From Alkalihalophilus marmarensis DSM 21297 (lineage in GTDB: Bacteria; Bacillota; Bacilli; Bacillales; Bacillaceae_D), in NCBI RefSeq assembly GCF_000474275.2, contig NZ_ATAE01000042.1, positions 62,001 through 126,000 of the forward strand: 64,000 nucleotides of DNA. Direction: 5' to 3'. The notes under the pieces are model-generated. The model worked only from the letters and a program-made list of their open reading frames with translations. It made no database searches and had not been told where the DNA came from. Every line of letters begins with the position of its first letter. Position 1 is the first letter of the stretch. A program made the position numbers and the translations under genes. Below are positions 17,824-25,754 of the stretch, in pieces.

Positions 17824-18750
17824 ATGTCGATGAAACGAGTCTTACTAGTAATTGCAGCTGTCGTTCTTCTTTCAATAACAGGATATGGGGTCTATTTGTG
17901 GGCGTCGGTAAATGAGACCGCGCAAGACATGTATGAGCCGATCGAGCGTGAGGAAGAGAAATCAGAAAAACGCGAGGTCAAAGTGGATGTTGAAAACCAG
18001 GAGCCTCTCTCCTTTTTAATCTCTGGCGTGGATTCATCTGGAGAAGAGCTTAAAGGGCGGTCGGATACGATGATTGTGCTCACGGTCAACCCGCAAAAGG
18101 AATCGATTAAAATGCTCAGCATTCCGCGTGATACCAGAACAGATATCATTGGGCGCGGAACGGTTGAAAAAATTAATCACGCCTATGCGTGGGGCGGGGT
18201 TGAAATGGCGATTGACACCGTTGAGAACTTCTTAGATATTCCGATTGACCATTATGTGAGCATTAATATGGAAGGCTTCGTTGGTATTGTCGATGCTCTT
18301 GGCGGGGTGACGGTTGATAATGACTTTGAGTTCAGCCAAAGCGGCTACCGGTTCCCAGTTGGTGAGCAGAAGCTTAGCGGCGAGGAAGCTCTTGCCTACT
18401 CGCGTATGAGAAAAGAGGATTCGCGGGGAGATTTTGGCCGGAATGACCGGCAGCGTGAAATTGTTGAAGCAGTGATTCTAGAAGCTGCCGATATCTCATC
18501 CATTGCACGAGCTGGAGACATACTAGATGCGGTCGGTAGATCAGTACGGACGGATTTAACGTTAAGTGAAATGTGGACGATCCAATCAAACTACCGCGGC
18601 GCACGACATCAGGTAGAGCAGCTAGCGCTAGAAGGCGAAAACGAACGGATTGACGGTCTTTATTATGTGATTGTTTCGGATGAAGACCGTAAAGAAATGT
18701 CTAATGAGCTAAGAGAGCATCTCGAACTGCCAATTGAATCAAACGAATAA
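17824..18750 (+). CDS. LytR-CpsA-Psr (LCP) family cell-wall polymer ligase
   Basis: A 308-residue LCP protein: one N-terminal membrane helix (about 4-27), then an extracellular catalytic domain. Conserved arginines and aspartates that bind the polyprenyl pyrophosphate are seen in GRSDTMIVLTVNP, SIPRDTRT and SRMRKEDSRGDFGRNDRQREI. LCP enzymes attach teichoic acids or other anionic polymers to peptidoglycan. B. subtilis has three (TagT, TagU, TagV); which this matches cannot be said by eye. It is monocistronic, with a terminator right after the stop. The ATG four bases before M3 is used. Confidence 0.9.
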   Translation: MSMKRVLLVIAAVVLLSITGYGVYLWASVNETAQDMYEPIEREEEKSEKREVKVDVENQEPLSFLISGVDSSGEELKGRSDTMIVLTVNPQKESIKMLSIPRDTRTDIIGRGTVEKINHAYAWGGVEMAIDTVENFLDIPIDHYVSINMEGFVGIVDALGGVTVDNDFEFSQSGYRFPVGEQKLSGEEALAYSRMRKEDSRGDFGRNDRQREIVEAVILEAADISSIARAGDILDAVGRSVRTDLTLSEMWTIQSNYRGARHQVEQLALEGENERIDGLYYVIVSDEDRKEMSNELREHLELPIESNE

Positions 18751-18752
18751 AA

Positions 18753-18785
18753 GGTGATGACAGCAACTAGTCATCATCTTTTTTG
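18753..18785 (+). terminator. Terminator of LCP gene
   Basis: GGTGATGAC and GTCATCATC pair, followed by TTTTTTGTTTTT. Confidence 0.85.
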
Positions 18786-18934
18786 TTTTTCTTAAATGGA
18801 CAAAATACTGAAATCTGTTCAAATAATGGTGGTATTCCCATGGAAAATCCAGTAGAATAGGAAATAACTACTAATAAGTATACTTATATTTTTGAAGAGA
18901 ACAGCTAAAAAATCAACCATAACGGGTGAATACT

Positions 18935-19093
18935 ATGAATAAAGAGAGCTTGCTTTTAGTGATCGAATCCAAGCGTGAAGAGCTACATGTCTCAGCACTC
19001 AGGTTCGGGATGAACTCAAAAGAAGTATTGCAGATAAGTGAGGAGTTAGATAAACTGATTTTCACCTACCAGACCCTGAAATCATGTTCGTAA
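18935..19093 (+). CDS. Spo0E-like sporulation phosphatase (52 aa)
   Basis: The open frame MNKESLLLVIESKREEL... has 52 codons and ends with TAA at 19093. The centre holds the Spo0E family motif S-x-E-L-D-x-L-I (SEELDKLI, residues 35-42), preceded by a helix with Glu and Lys residues. Spo0E-type proteins are small two-helix phosphatases that remove phosphate from Spo0A and delay sporulation. The upstream GGGTGA is a weak ribosome site. A shared bidirectional terminator follows 10 bases after the stop. Confidence 0.85.
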   Translation: MNKESLLLVIESKREELHVSALRFGMNSKEVLQISEELDKLIFTYQTLKSCS

Positions 19094-19099
19094 CCACAG

Positions 19100-19127
19100 A
19101 AAAAACCCCGCTTAGGCGGGGTTTTTT
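19100..19127. terminator. Bidirectional terminator
   Basis: ACCCCGC-TTAG-GCGGGGT has A-tracts on its left and T-tracts on its right. It serves the Spo0E-like gene on the plus strand and the acidic lipoprotein gene on the minus strand. Confidence 0.9.
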
Positions 19128-19149
19128 GTATTGTAGAATCAGACTAGAA

Positions 19150-19404
19150 TTAGTTAGTAGCTTCTTCGTCTTCTTCTTCGATATCCATTTCTTCGTCTTC
19201 AGCTGGCTCTTCATCTAGAGCTGGCTCTTCTTCCATTGGCTCTTCGTCAGCTGGCTCATCCATAGCAGGCTCTTCAGCAGGCTCATCCATTGCTGGATCT
19301 TCTACTGGCTCGTCTACTGCCGGCTCATCTGCTGGCTCTCCACATGCTGCTAATACACTTAAAGATAATACAGCTGCTGCTGTTGTCATCATAAATTTTT
19401 TCAT
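19150..19404 (-). CDS. Very acidic, repetitive lipoprotein (84 aa)
   Basis: A short lipoprotein: signal MKKFMMTTAAAVLSLSVLAAC with lipobox LAAC (Cys 21), then about 60 residues made almost only of E, D, P, A and M. Degenerate tandem units of DEPAxxEPAMDEP type fill the body, and the tail is EEEDEEATN. There is no globular domain. It is probably a surface-anchored polyanion; acidic surface proteins are thought to help alkaliphiles hold protons and cations near the membrane. It is monocistronic, with a long leader (19405-19751) and a terminator at 19100-19127. Confidence 0.75.
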   Translation of the reverse strand: MKKFMMTTAAAVLSLSVLAACGEPADEPAVDEPVEDPAMDEPAEEPAMDEPADEEPMEEEPALDEEPAEDEEMDIEEEDEEATN

Positions 19405-19751
19405 TGATAATACCCCCTGATTATTTATCTGACTAACGTATTGGGTTTATGAGTGCGTGACTCATTTGCCTTGCTGTTAGTCTGTGTACATCCTACCAAG
19501 CTTATGCGCAATCGTCTATAGGTTGCAGGTTTTTTTGGTAAGATCTAGGCATCTTCCCAAGGTGTCACACAGTTTATCACAAACTAGGATTATGTCGAAT
19601 CCTAGTCGAACGCTGATGTACCAAGGGTTACAGGAATGTTTTTGTTTTGCCGGCTTCATCCCGGTTCTTTATGCGGCAAGCAAGCCGTTCGGCCGGTTGG
19701 AGATTGTGTGCATTGCTATGTATGTGTTCGGCCGGCCTTTACAGAGGCTGT
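19405..19751. other. Non-coding spacer between fabZ and acidic lipoprotein
   Basis: About 350 bp without a credible gene. It holds a perfect 9-bp inverted repeat, ACTAGGATT (19583-19591) and AATCCTAGT (19598-19606), which could be a weak terminator for fabZ. Nearer fabZ are two direct copies of GTTCGGCCGG. A promoter for the acidic lipoprotein must lie here but I cannot assign it. Confidence 0.5.
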
Positions 19752-20186
19752 TTAAGCATTTTTGATGGCAAACATAATGTCTGTCTCAACTGCAACCTCG
19801 CCGTTTACTGTGGCAATTGCATGTCCTTTGCCGATTGGTCCTTTAAGGCGTGTGATCTCTACTTCTAGTTTCAATTGATCTCCTGGTACGACTTGACGCT
19901 TAAAGCGGCAGTTATCAATACCTGCGAAAAATGCGAGCTTGCCGCGGTTTTCTTCTTTTTTTAGCATGGCTACTGCACCGACTTGTGCAAGTGCTTCAAT
20001 AATGAGGACACCAGGCATAACCGGATAGTCAGGGAAATGTCCGTTAAAGTATTCTTCGTTCGCTGTGACATTTTTGAGTCCTACTGCTCGTTCACCTTCA
20101 GTGATTTCAAGAATACGGTCGATCAGCAAAAATGGATAGCGGTGCGGAATAATCTCTTTGATTTCTTCAATTGTTAATTCGCTCAT
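19752..20186 (-). CDS. fabZ: 3-hydroxyacyl-ACP dehydratase FabZ
   Basis: A 144-residue hot-dog-fold dehydratase of type II fatty-acid synthesis. The family signature [20 protein letters not shown] (about 49-68) contains the catalytic His and Glu. N-terminal [13 protein letters not shown] and the FAGID segment are also typical. It is full length. In many Bacillaceae fabZ closes the spoIIID-mbl-flhO-flhP-epuA block, as here, although a NERD gene and two repeat arrays separate it from epuA. Confidence 0.97.
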   Translation of the reverse strand: MSELTIEEIKEIIPHRYPFLLIDRILEITEGERAVGLKNVTANEEYFNGHFPDYPVMPGVLIIEALAQVGAVAMLKKEENRGKLAFFAGIDNCRFKRQVVPGDQLKLEVEITRLKGPIGKGHAIATVNGEVAVETDIMFAIKNA

Positions 20187-20289
20187 GGTTAGACTTCCTT
20201 TCAGTGGTGGGATTTTGATGAGTTTATTATAGCATATGAGAGGTGCGTGGGCATGAGGCGGATGGGTGGGCGGTGGATGGACATGCGGG

Positions 20290-20469
20290 TAATTGCGTCA
20301 GTTGGAGGGGTTATTTGACTAGTTGCTTGGGTAATTGTGCGGGTTCAGACTGTAATTGCGTCGGTCTTGGATGTTATTGCGCCGGTTGCTGCTAATAGCG
20401 TCAGTCTTAGGCCGGATTGCGCCGGTTGACCAGACTATTGTATTGACTCCGGCTATAATTGCGCCGGTT
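20290..20469 (+). repeat. Nine-unit 21-bp-phased array A (TTATTGCGCCGGTT family)
   Basis: Nine 14-bp units start at 20290, 20311, 20332, 20353, 20374, 20393, 20414, 20435 and 20456. Best copies read TTATTGCGCCGGTT or TAATTGCGTCGGTC; units 2 and 8 are degenerate. All steps are 21 bp except the fifth, which is 19. The linkers are unrelated to each other. It begins 23 bp after the stop of the NERD gene (minus strand) and is upstream of fabZ. The same layout recurs at four other loci in the window. Confidence 0.9.
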
Positions 20470-20492
20470 CCCCCCCTCCCTCGCCATACCTC

Positions 20493-21467
20493 TCACTTCA
20501 AGCCAATTCTCTCTAGGCTGTAAGTGGTCCCTTTTGTCATGCCGTTTCGCTTTAATGTGAGCTGCCTTAATATTTTGTTGGCAATATTTCGTGTGGGCAC
20601 GCCAAGAAAGCGCCTGAGCTCTTTATTTGTGATGGATTCATTAATGAGCAGACGGTAGTCGGTGAGTGCATCGACAAACGGCGTACGCGAGTGATAACTG
20701 CAGTATGCGCATAACCAGCCTCCATATACCTTTCGCATCGGAAGCGCATTGCAGTGAGCACAGTGAATGCCTGTTAAAAGCTCGTTCGGATGAAGTTTAA
20801 AGTAACTTAAAATATTTGGTGTGTAGGAAGTGTGCTGACTTATCAGCTGTTTAATGAGGGCTTCACCTTGCTTATCGGATAATTTTGATGGCGAGCCTTT
20901 CTGAAGAAGTTCGGAGAGGACATACGGCACTTTGGCCAGGTGGAGGATCTTTAAGCGCTGCTCACGTGTACCGCCGCTTACTTCGATTTTAGAATTTGGA
21001 TTTGCTACAAGGATGAGTGAATAGATAGGAATGTCAGGGAAAGCTTGCTGCTTCAGCCATTCGGCGAGGAACTGCTCTTGTCTTGCCACTTGCAGGATGG
21101 GGTCTGGAAATACTTCTTCCTTTCCTTGTATGGAACGGATCAGCTGGTTGTATTCTAGATCAAAATGCAGCGTGCCGGATAGATTTTTCACCTCGAGAAT
21201 GAGAATAAATGCTGGAGCAATGATTATAGAATCCATTTGAAAATGTTGACCGTTTAGAGGAAGCCTGATGTCGTGCAGCACGGAATATTGATCGCTGTTA
21301 AACGGGTCGAGGAAGTAATCGAGGGATTGTTCACCTTTTAAACCGGCTTGGTACTTGTACAGCTCTTCTTCTATTGCATTCTTTTTGGAGTGGTGCGGGG
21401 CTAGTCTTCTATGAAGGGCTTCAATTTGGAGCAGATGAATCGGGGTTTCGCGCTGTTTTCGGATCAT
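20493..21467 (-). CDS. NERD-domain protein with zinc ribbon
   Basis: A 324-residue protein. The NERD domain (about 38-150) carries the endonuclease-fold residues D79, E92 and K94 (LEVK). A four-cysteine zinc ribbon follows (C236, C239, C253, C256), then a C-terminal region of about 65 residues that looks like a winged helix (TNKELRRFLGVPTRNIANKILRQL). This suggests a nucleic-acid-processing protein, but the substrate is unknown. It is a paralogue of the partial gene at 1-625. It is flanked on both sides by nine-unit 21-bp arrays (A and B), has no terminator of its own, and separates fabZ from its usual neighbours. Confidence 0.85.
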   Translation of the reverse strand: MIRKQRETPIHLLQIEALHRRLAPHHSKKNAIEEELYKYQAGLKGEQSLDYFLDPFNSDQYSVLHDIRLPLNGQHFQMDSIIIAPAFILILEVKNLSGTLHFDLEYNQLIRSIQGKEEVFPDPILQVARQEQFLAEWLKQQAFPDIPIYSLILVANPNSKIEVSGGTREQRLKILHLAKVPYVLSELLQKGSPSKLSDKQGEALIKQLISQHTSYTPNILSYFKLHPNELLTGIHCAHCNALPMRKVYGGWLCAYCSYHSRTPFVDALTDYRLLINESITNKELRRFLGVPTRNIANKILRQLTLKRNGMTKGTTYSLERIGLK

Positions 21468-21579
21468 ATGCAGGCCTCCTGATAATTAGTAAAGTTAATT
21501 ATTCGACTAAGGTCGGGAAAACCCTTTATTTTGTGACAAATTTTTTTTGATGCGGTTGGTGAGGGAGCAGCCGTATGGT

Positions 21580-21759
21580 GGATTGCGTTGGTTCAGAGGC
21601 TTATTGCGCGGGTGTGCTTGGCTAATGCGCCTATCTATAGGGTTATTGCGTCTGTATGAAGGGTAATTGCGTCAGTCGGCTGTTTATGCGCCGATTGGGG
21701 ACGGTATTGCGTCGGTGTAAGCTGGAATTGTATCTAGTTGAGGTGTAATTGCGCCTGTT
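21580..21759 (+). repeat. Nine-unit 21-bp-phased array B
   Basis: Units start at 21580, 21601, 21622, 21643, 21664, 21683, 21704, 21725 and 21746, with cores such as TTATTGCGCGGGTG, TAATTGCGTCAGTC and TAATTGCGCCTGTT. The step pattern is again four of 21, one of 19, three of 21. The array lies 28 bp past the epuA terminator and upstream of the NERD gene, same orientation as array A. Confidence 0.9.
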
Positions 21760-21786
21760 GACCTCACGCTAACATCAGCCCAAAAC

Positions 21787-21812
21787 AAAAAACCACCTCA
21801 AAAGGTGGTTTT
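21787..21812 (-). terminator. Terminator of spoIIID-epuA block
   Basis: AAAACCACCT and AGGTGGTTTT pair; the minus strand ends in TTTTTTGTTTTG. Confidence 0.88.
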
Positions 21813-21818
21813 CACTAA

Positions 21819-22136
21819 CTAATTCCCTTGCATCATATCAAGAATATGGTACCAGGTTTCTGGTTTGAGGGCGTCAGACACGTCGCCATCGCCGATGACC
21901 CCGTAGCCAATAATGATTCCAAGAAGAAGACTGCCGCCGACAAGAACGGTTACGATAATAAGACGGAGCCAAATTGGAATCAGACGGATGCGCTCTTTTT
22001 TTGGTCCTTTTTTGCGCATACCGAAGCGTCTCTTTTTCGGTTCTTCCTCCTCACCTGCTGCAACAGGAGTTTCTTCCGCTTCTGTCTTAGCAGCTTCTTG
22101 TTCAGTTGTCGTTGGGTGTCTCTCTTGTTCAGTCAT
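21819..22136 (-). CDS. EpuA-family membrane protein (annotated as RNA polymerase subunit beta in some genomes)
   Basis: A 105-residue protein with an acidic then basic cytoplasmic N-terminus (EEEEPKKRRFGMRKKGPKKER), one membrane helix (about 56-80, WLRLIIVTVLVGGSLLLGIIIGYGVIG) and a short outer tail with the family motif PETWYHILDMM. This is the EpuA/PF11772 type, commonly but misleadingly labelled DNA-directed RNA polymerase subunit beta. The role is unknown. It follows flhP by 35 bp, its usual neighbour in Bacillaceae. Confidence 0.8.
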   Translation of the reverse strand: MTEQERHPTTTEQEAAKTEAEETPVAAGEEEEPKKRRFGMRKKGPKKERIRLIPIWLRLIIVTVLVGGSLLLGIIIGYGVIGDGDVSDALKPETWYHILDMMQGN

Positions 22137-22171
22137 CTTCTTCTCCTCATTTGCACAAACGCTGATTTCAA

Positions 22172-23014
22172 TTAACGGCGGATCCCGTTAATTAAACCGT
22201 TCATTTCATCTGCCATAGAAAGGGCACGTGCATTGAATTGATAGTGTCGCTGGGTATTAACTAACTCGGTCATCTCTTGGCCGATATTTACATTTGATGC
22301 TTCTAGTGAAGATTGAATTAATCTCCCCTCATCACCTGCAACTTGCTCAAACACATCAGCTTCAGCAAATCCTAGTCCAGCAAGGTCTGGGATTTTAAAC
22401 CCTGAGTCTCCTGCTGCTTCAAGTAAATGCGGCTTTAACACACGAATCAGCTGTAATTGACCTAGATCTTGGGTTGTGCCGTCATTTAATATGGCTTCAA
22501 GCTCACCAGTTGCTGAGAGTTTAATTTCTGAGAAGTTCATCGGGAGGGTAAACCGGTTGCCTCCCCCGTCTAGTAAAAAGTCTCCTTTTGCATTCACAAT
22601 GGTTAACGCATTAGGATTTTGTGGATCTTCACTTAAGTAAAAAGACCCATCGCGTGTTAGATACGAGGTAGCTTGTCCATTTTCCACAGATTCTACTTCA
22701 AAAAAATGATCACGTTCAGCAATCGCAAAATCAAGCTCTCGTCCTGTTTGCATAATGGCCCCCTGCTCCATCCGAAGAGCGGTCTGAGCAATCTTTGCTC
22801 CTGCACCGACGCGGATTCCGTTTGGCGTCAGCCTTCCGGTTTCATAGCGTGTGTCCGTGTTGTTATTAACCTGCTGGAATAACAGGTCTGAAAACGTGGC
22901 TTCACGGCGCTTAAAGCCTGTTGTGTTGCTGTTTGCCATGTTATGTGAGAGTGTATCCATTTTACGCTGCAGCTGCCCCATGGTTACAGAAGCTGATATC
23001 ATCGAAAGATTCAT
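22172..23014 (-). CDS. flhP: Flagellar hook-basal body protein FlhP
   Basis: A 280-residue FlgG-family rod/hook protein. The N-terminal SLSMISASVTMGQLQRKMDTLSHNMANSNTTGFKRRE segment is the conserved basal-body rod motif, and the C-terminal NVNIGQEMTELVNTQRHYQFNARAL coil pairs with it. In B. subtilis FlhO and FlhP form the distal rod. It is exported through the flagellar type III pathway, so there is no classical signal peptide. It lies 28 bp after flhO. Confidence 0.93.
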   Translation of the reverse strand: MNLSMISASVTMGQLQRKMDTLSHNMANSNTTGFKRREATFSDLLFQQVNNNTDTRYETGRLTPNGIRVGAGAKIAQTALRMEQGAIMQTGRELDFAIAERDHFFEVESVENGQATSYLTRDGSFYLSEDPQNPNALTIVNAKGDFLLDGGGNRFTLPMNFSEIKLSATGELEAILNDGTTQDLGQLQLIRVLKPHLLEAAGDSGFKIPDLAGLGFAEADVFEQVAGDEGRLIQSSLEASNVNIGQEMTELVNTQRHYQFNARALSMADEMNGLINGIRR

Positions 23015-23042
23015 CGTTCCATCCTCACTTTCTGTTCAGCCA

Positions 23043-23861
23043 TTAGCCTAACCGCCCGACTTCATTAACAGCTTTATCCAAGCTTTGATCATAGGCTTGA
23101 AGAATACGCTGGTTCGCTTCAAATGAGCGGTATGCACTCATCATTTCCGTCATTGTCTGTGAGGCGTCAACGTTCGAGCGTTCAATAAAGCCTTGCTGGA
23201 GCTGATAGTTGATCTCAGCATTTCCAATTGCAGTCGGCAGCTCCCCTTCTTCTGTATAACGAAGCAGGCCGTCTCCTTCTTTCACAAGCAACATTGGGTC
23301 TTCTGCGTAAGCCAAGTTAATTTGGCCAATCACTGCACCATCTGATGAAGTTATTGTACCATTTGGGTCAAGCGTGAAATTCTCATCACCTACTTGAAGC
23401 GGCTCTCCGTTCGTGCCAAGAACATACTGCCCTTCCGTCGTTGTCAGAAATCCAGCCCCGTCTATCGTAAAGTTTCCGTTACGGCTGTATAGGATCTCAT
23501 CATTAGATTGAATCGTATAAAATAATGCACCCGGACGCCCTGCCTCTCCTTCAGGCAGTACCCCTTGAACCAGTGCAATATCGGTTGAATTGCCTGTTTC
23601 ATTGATGTCTCCTTGACGGAAGTTCGGCATGCGTTCTTGCAAATAGACACCTGTTGCGAGCTCTCCGATAATCGGTGCTTGAGCGCCCTTAGGTCCTTGT
23701 GTGTCCATTGCTTTGATCAGCATGTTTGGAAACGCACGCAGTGATGCTTGGTCGGCTTTGTATCCTGGAGTATTCGCATTGGCTAGGTTGTTGGTCAGCA
23801 TTTCTTGGCGCTGCTGTTGGGCAATCATCCCTGCTGCTGCGCCGTACAATCCTCTAAGCAT
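23043..23861 (-). CDS. flhO: Flagellar hook-basal body protein FlhO
   Basis: A 272-residue FlgG-family rod protein starting MLRGLYGAAAGMIAQQQRQEMLTNNLANANTPGYK. The frame is open 25 codons further upstream, but AGGAGG five bases before the ATG at 23861 and the family alignment fix this start. The C-terminal NVDASQTMTEMMSAYRSFEANQRIL coiled coil is complete. It pairs with FlhP in the proximal/distal rod. It follows mbl, as in B. subtilis. Confidence 0.93.
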   Translation of the reverse strand: MLRGLYGAAAGMIAQQQRQEMLTNNLANANTPGYKADQASLRAFPNMLIKAMDTQGPKGAQAPIIGELATGVYLQERMPNFRQGDINETGNSTDIALVQGVLPEGEAGRPGALFYTIQSNDEILYSRNGNFTIDGAGFLTTTEGQYVLGTNGEPLQVGDENFTLDPNGTITSSDGAVIGQINLAYAEDPMLLVKEGDGLLRYTEEGELPTAIGNAEINYQLQQGFIERSNVDASQTMTEMMSAYRSFEANQRILQAYDQSLDKAVNEVGRLG

Positions 23862-23960
23862 TGTGTTCCTCCTTGGTTCACTGTTTATATAATTAAGCAC
23901 GAAAACATGCGGCATGGATTCGTCCCTATGCCACATGTATCGGTATGTTTTAGGTTCTTG

Positions 23961-24962
23961 TTAAATTTTAACTTTCTTTGATATGCGGTCAAGGTTCTCA
24001 AGCATGATGCCTGTTCCTTTTGCCACACAATGCATTGGATCCTCTGCTACAAGTACCGGAAGCTTCAACTCTTCTGCTAGAAGCTGATCGATACCGTGTA
24101 GAAGAGCTCCGCCGCCTGTTAAGATAACACCGCGGTCAATAATGTCTGCTGACAGCTCTGGAGGCGTTTGCTCAAGGACTTGCTTAGCAGCTTGTACAAT
24201 ATATGAAACCGATTCAAGCAACGCTTCCTCTATTTCCTTTGAGTGTACCGTAATTGTCTTAGGAAGTCCACTTACCATATCGCGTCCGCGAATCTCCATT
24301 TCCTCTTCACGCGCACCCGGAAATACTGTTGCGACTTGCATCTTAATGTTCTCAGCTGTACGTTCTCCGATAAGAAGTTTATACCTCTTTTTGATGTAAG
24401 TTAAGATGTCAGAATCGAATCTGTCACCAGCTACTTTGATGGAAGAGGCGGTGACGATATCACCCATTGAAAGAACAGCAACATCTGTTGTCCCACCGCC
24501 TATGTCGACTACCATGTTACCGCTTGGCTGGAAAATATCCATTCCGGCTCCGATTGCAGCAACTTTCGGTTCCTCTTCCAAATACACGTTCTTCCCGCCG
24601 CTCTTCTCAGCTGCTTCGCGAATCGCTTTTTGCTCAACAGATGTAATATTTGTCGGGCAGCAAATTAAAATGCGCGGCTTTGAAAACATGCTTTTGACAT
24701 TGATCTTGCCAAGAAAATGCTTCAGCATCGATTCTGTCATTTCAAAGTTTGCGATGACGCCGTCCTTCATTGGGCGCATGGCAACAATATTTCCTGGTGT
24801 GCGTCCAACCATGCGGAACGCTTCTTCTCCGACAGCTAGAACTCTCTTTGACTGTGTATCGACTGCAACTACTGAGGGCTCATCTAAGACAATACCGCTA
24901 CCTTTTACATAGACTAGGACGTTCGCAGTACCTAAATCAATTCCAATATCTCTACCAAACAT
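23961..24962 (-). CDS. mbl: Rod-shape protein Mbl (MreB-like actin)
   Basis: A 333-residue bacterial actin. It has the phosphate-1 loop DIGIDLGTANVLVYVKG, phosphate-2 motif VVDIGGGTTDVAVLS near 160 and the adenosine motif ILTGGGALLHGID near 290. Neighbours spoIIID upstream and flhO downstream identify it as Mbl rather than MreB or MreBH. It directs lateral cell-wall synthesis with the elongation machinery at the inner membrane face. Confidence 0.95.
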   Translation of the reverse strand: MFGRDIGIDLGTANVLVYVKGSGIVLDEPSVVAVDTQSKRVLAVGEEAFRMVGRTPGNIVAMRPMKDGVIANFEMTESMLKHFLGKINVKSMFSKPRILICCPTNITSVEQKAIREAAEKSGGKNVYLEEEPKVAAIGAGMDIFQPSGNMVVDIGGGTTDVAVLSMGDIVTASSIKVAGDRFDSDILTYIKKRYKLLIGERTAENIKMQVATVFPGAREEEMEIRGRDMVSGLPKTITVHSKEIEEALLESVSYIVQAAKQVLEQTPPELSADIIDRGVILTGGGALLHGIDQLLAEELKLPVLVAEDPMHCVAKGTGIMLENLDRISKKVKI

Positions 24963-25073
24963 GATTCTTTTTCCTCCCTGTTTTACCGAACATGATCGTA
25001 TCTACTGATTACGATATACCTAATTGTAAATTTTATCACAGATTGTTCAGACAGGGATAATAATTTCTGCAAA

Positions 25074-25361
25074 TTATTGACGACTTTTTACAATTTGCTG
25101 TACAGGCTCTTCTTGTGTCTTCTTGTATTTCACTTTCGTCGCTTCGCCGCCCCGAAGATGACGAATAGATTTGTGATATTCAAGAATTTCTTTTACTTCA
25201 TTTGCGAGCTCTGGGTTGATCTCTGGCAAGCGTTCTGTTAAGTCTTTATGAACGGTACTTTTGGATACCCCAAACTCCTTTGCAATGGTCCGCACCGTTT
25301 TCCTCGTCTCGACGATATACTTGCCAATCTTGATCGTTCGCTCTTTGATGTAATCGTGCAC
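25074..25361 (-). CDS. spoIIID: Sporulation transcription factor SpoIIID
   Basis: A 95-residue mother-cell regulator nearly identical to B. subtilis SpoIIID: HDYIKERTIKIGKYIVETRKTVR, then the helix-turn-helix IAKEFGVSKSTVHKDLTERLP, then a basic C-terminal helix (YHKSIRHLRGGEATKVKYKK) that adds DNA contacts. The open frame extends to 25610, but GGGAGG lies 8 bases before a GTG at 25361, matching the known start. It both activates and represses sigma-E genes. Array C lies about 175 bp upstream. Confidence 0.96.
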   Translation of the reverse strand: MHDYIKERTIKIGKYIVETRKTVRTIAKEFGVSKSTVHKDLTERLPEINPELANEVKEILEYHKSIRHLRGGEATKVKYKKTQEEPVQQIVKSRQ

Positions 25362-25535
25362 ACGTCTCGCCTCCCTAATTCTGTGTTGGTGATTGGTACA
25401 GTTTATTAGGGAGATTAAGCAGATATACCACATTTTAAAGAGGACGAGGGCTATTTTCAGACTTTTTTTACATATTTGGGTGATTGGAGAGTATTTTTCG
25501 GGGTTGCAGAGTGGGGCGGAAAGCTTTTGGTAGGG

Positions 25536-25715
25536 GGATTGCGCCAGTTCGCGGCCTAATTGCGCTGCTCTCAGGTGGAATTGTGTGGGTTGATTAAGTA
25601 TATGCGTCACTTCAACAGCTTATTGCGCCGGTTGACACTTATTGCGCCTGTCTCCTGGCTTATTGCGCCGCTCCGACTGGCTTATGCGCCGGTTGAGGCT
25701 GTAATTGCGTCACTC
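25536..25715 (+). repeat. Nine-unit 21-bp-phased array C
   Basis: Units start at 25536, 25557, 25578, 25599, 25620, 25639, 25660, 25681 and 25702; several read TTATTGCGCCGGTT or one change from it. The step pattern is 21x4, 19, 21x3. It lies 40 bp past the terminator of the exonuclease gene and upstream of spoIIID. A 78-codon open frame through it encodes LIAPVSW-type heptads only because the period is 21. Confidence 0.92.
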
Positions 25716-25754
25716 TCAGTCAACACCTTCCCGCCGCCTAAAACCGCATTACAC

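Noticed and set aside
19484-19868. Plus-strand frames of 93 and 73 codons near fabZ
   Set aside because: They run into fabZ antisense and have Cys-rich, shadow-like composition.
20290-20469. CRISPR array
   Set aside because: Units are 14 bp with 5-7 bp linkers and are degenerate, far from the 24-40 bp repeats and 30-40 bp spacers of CRISPR; no cas genes are near.
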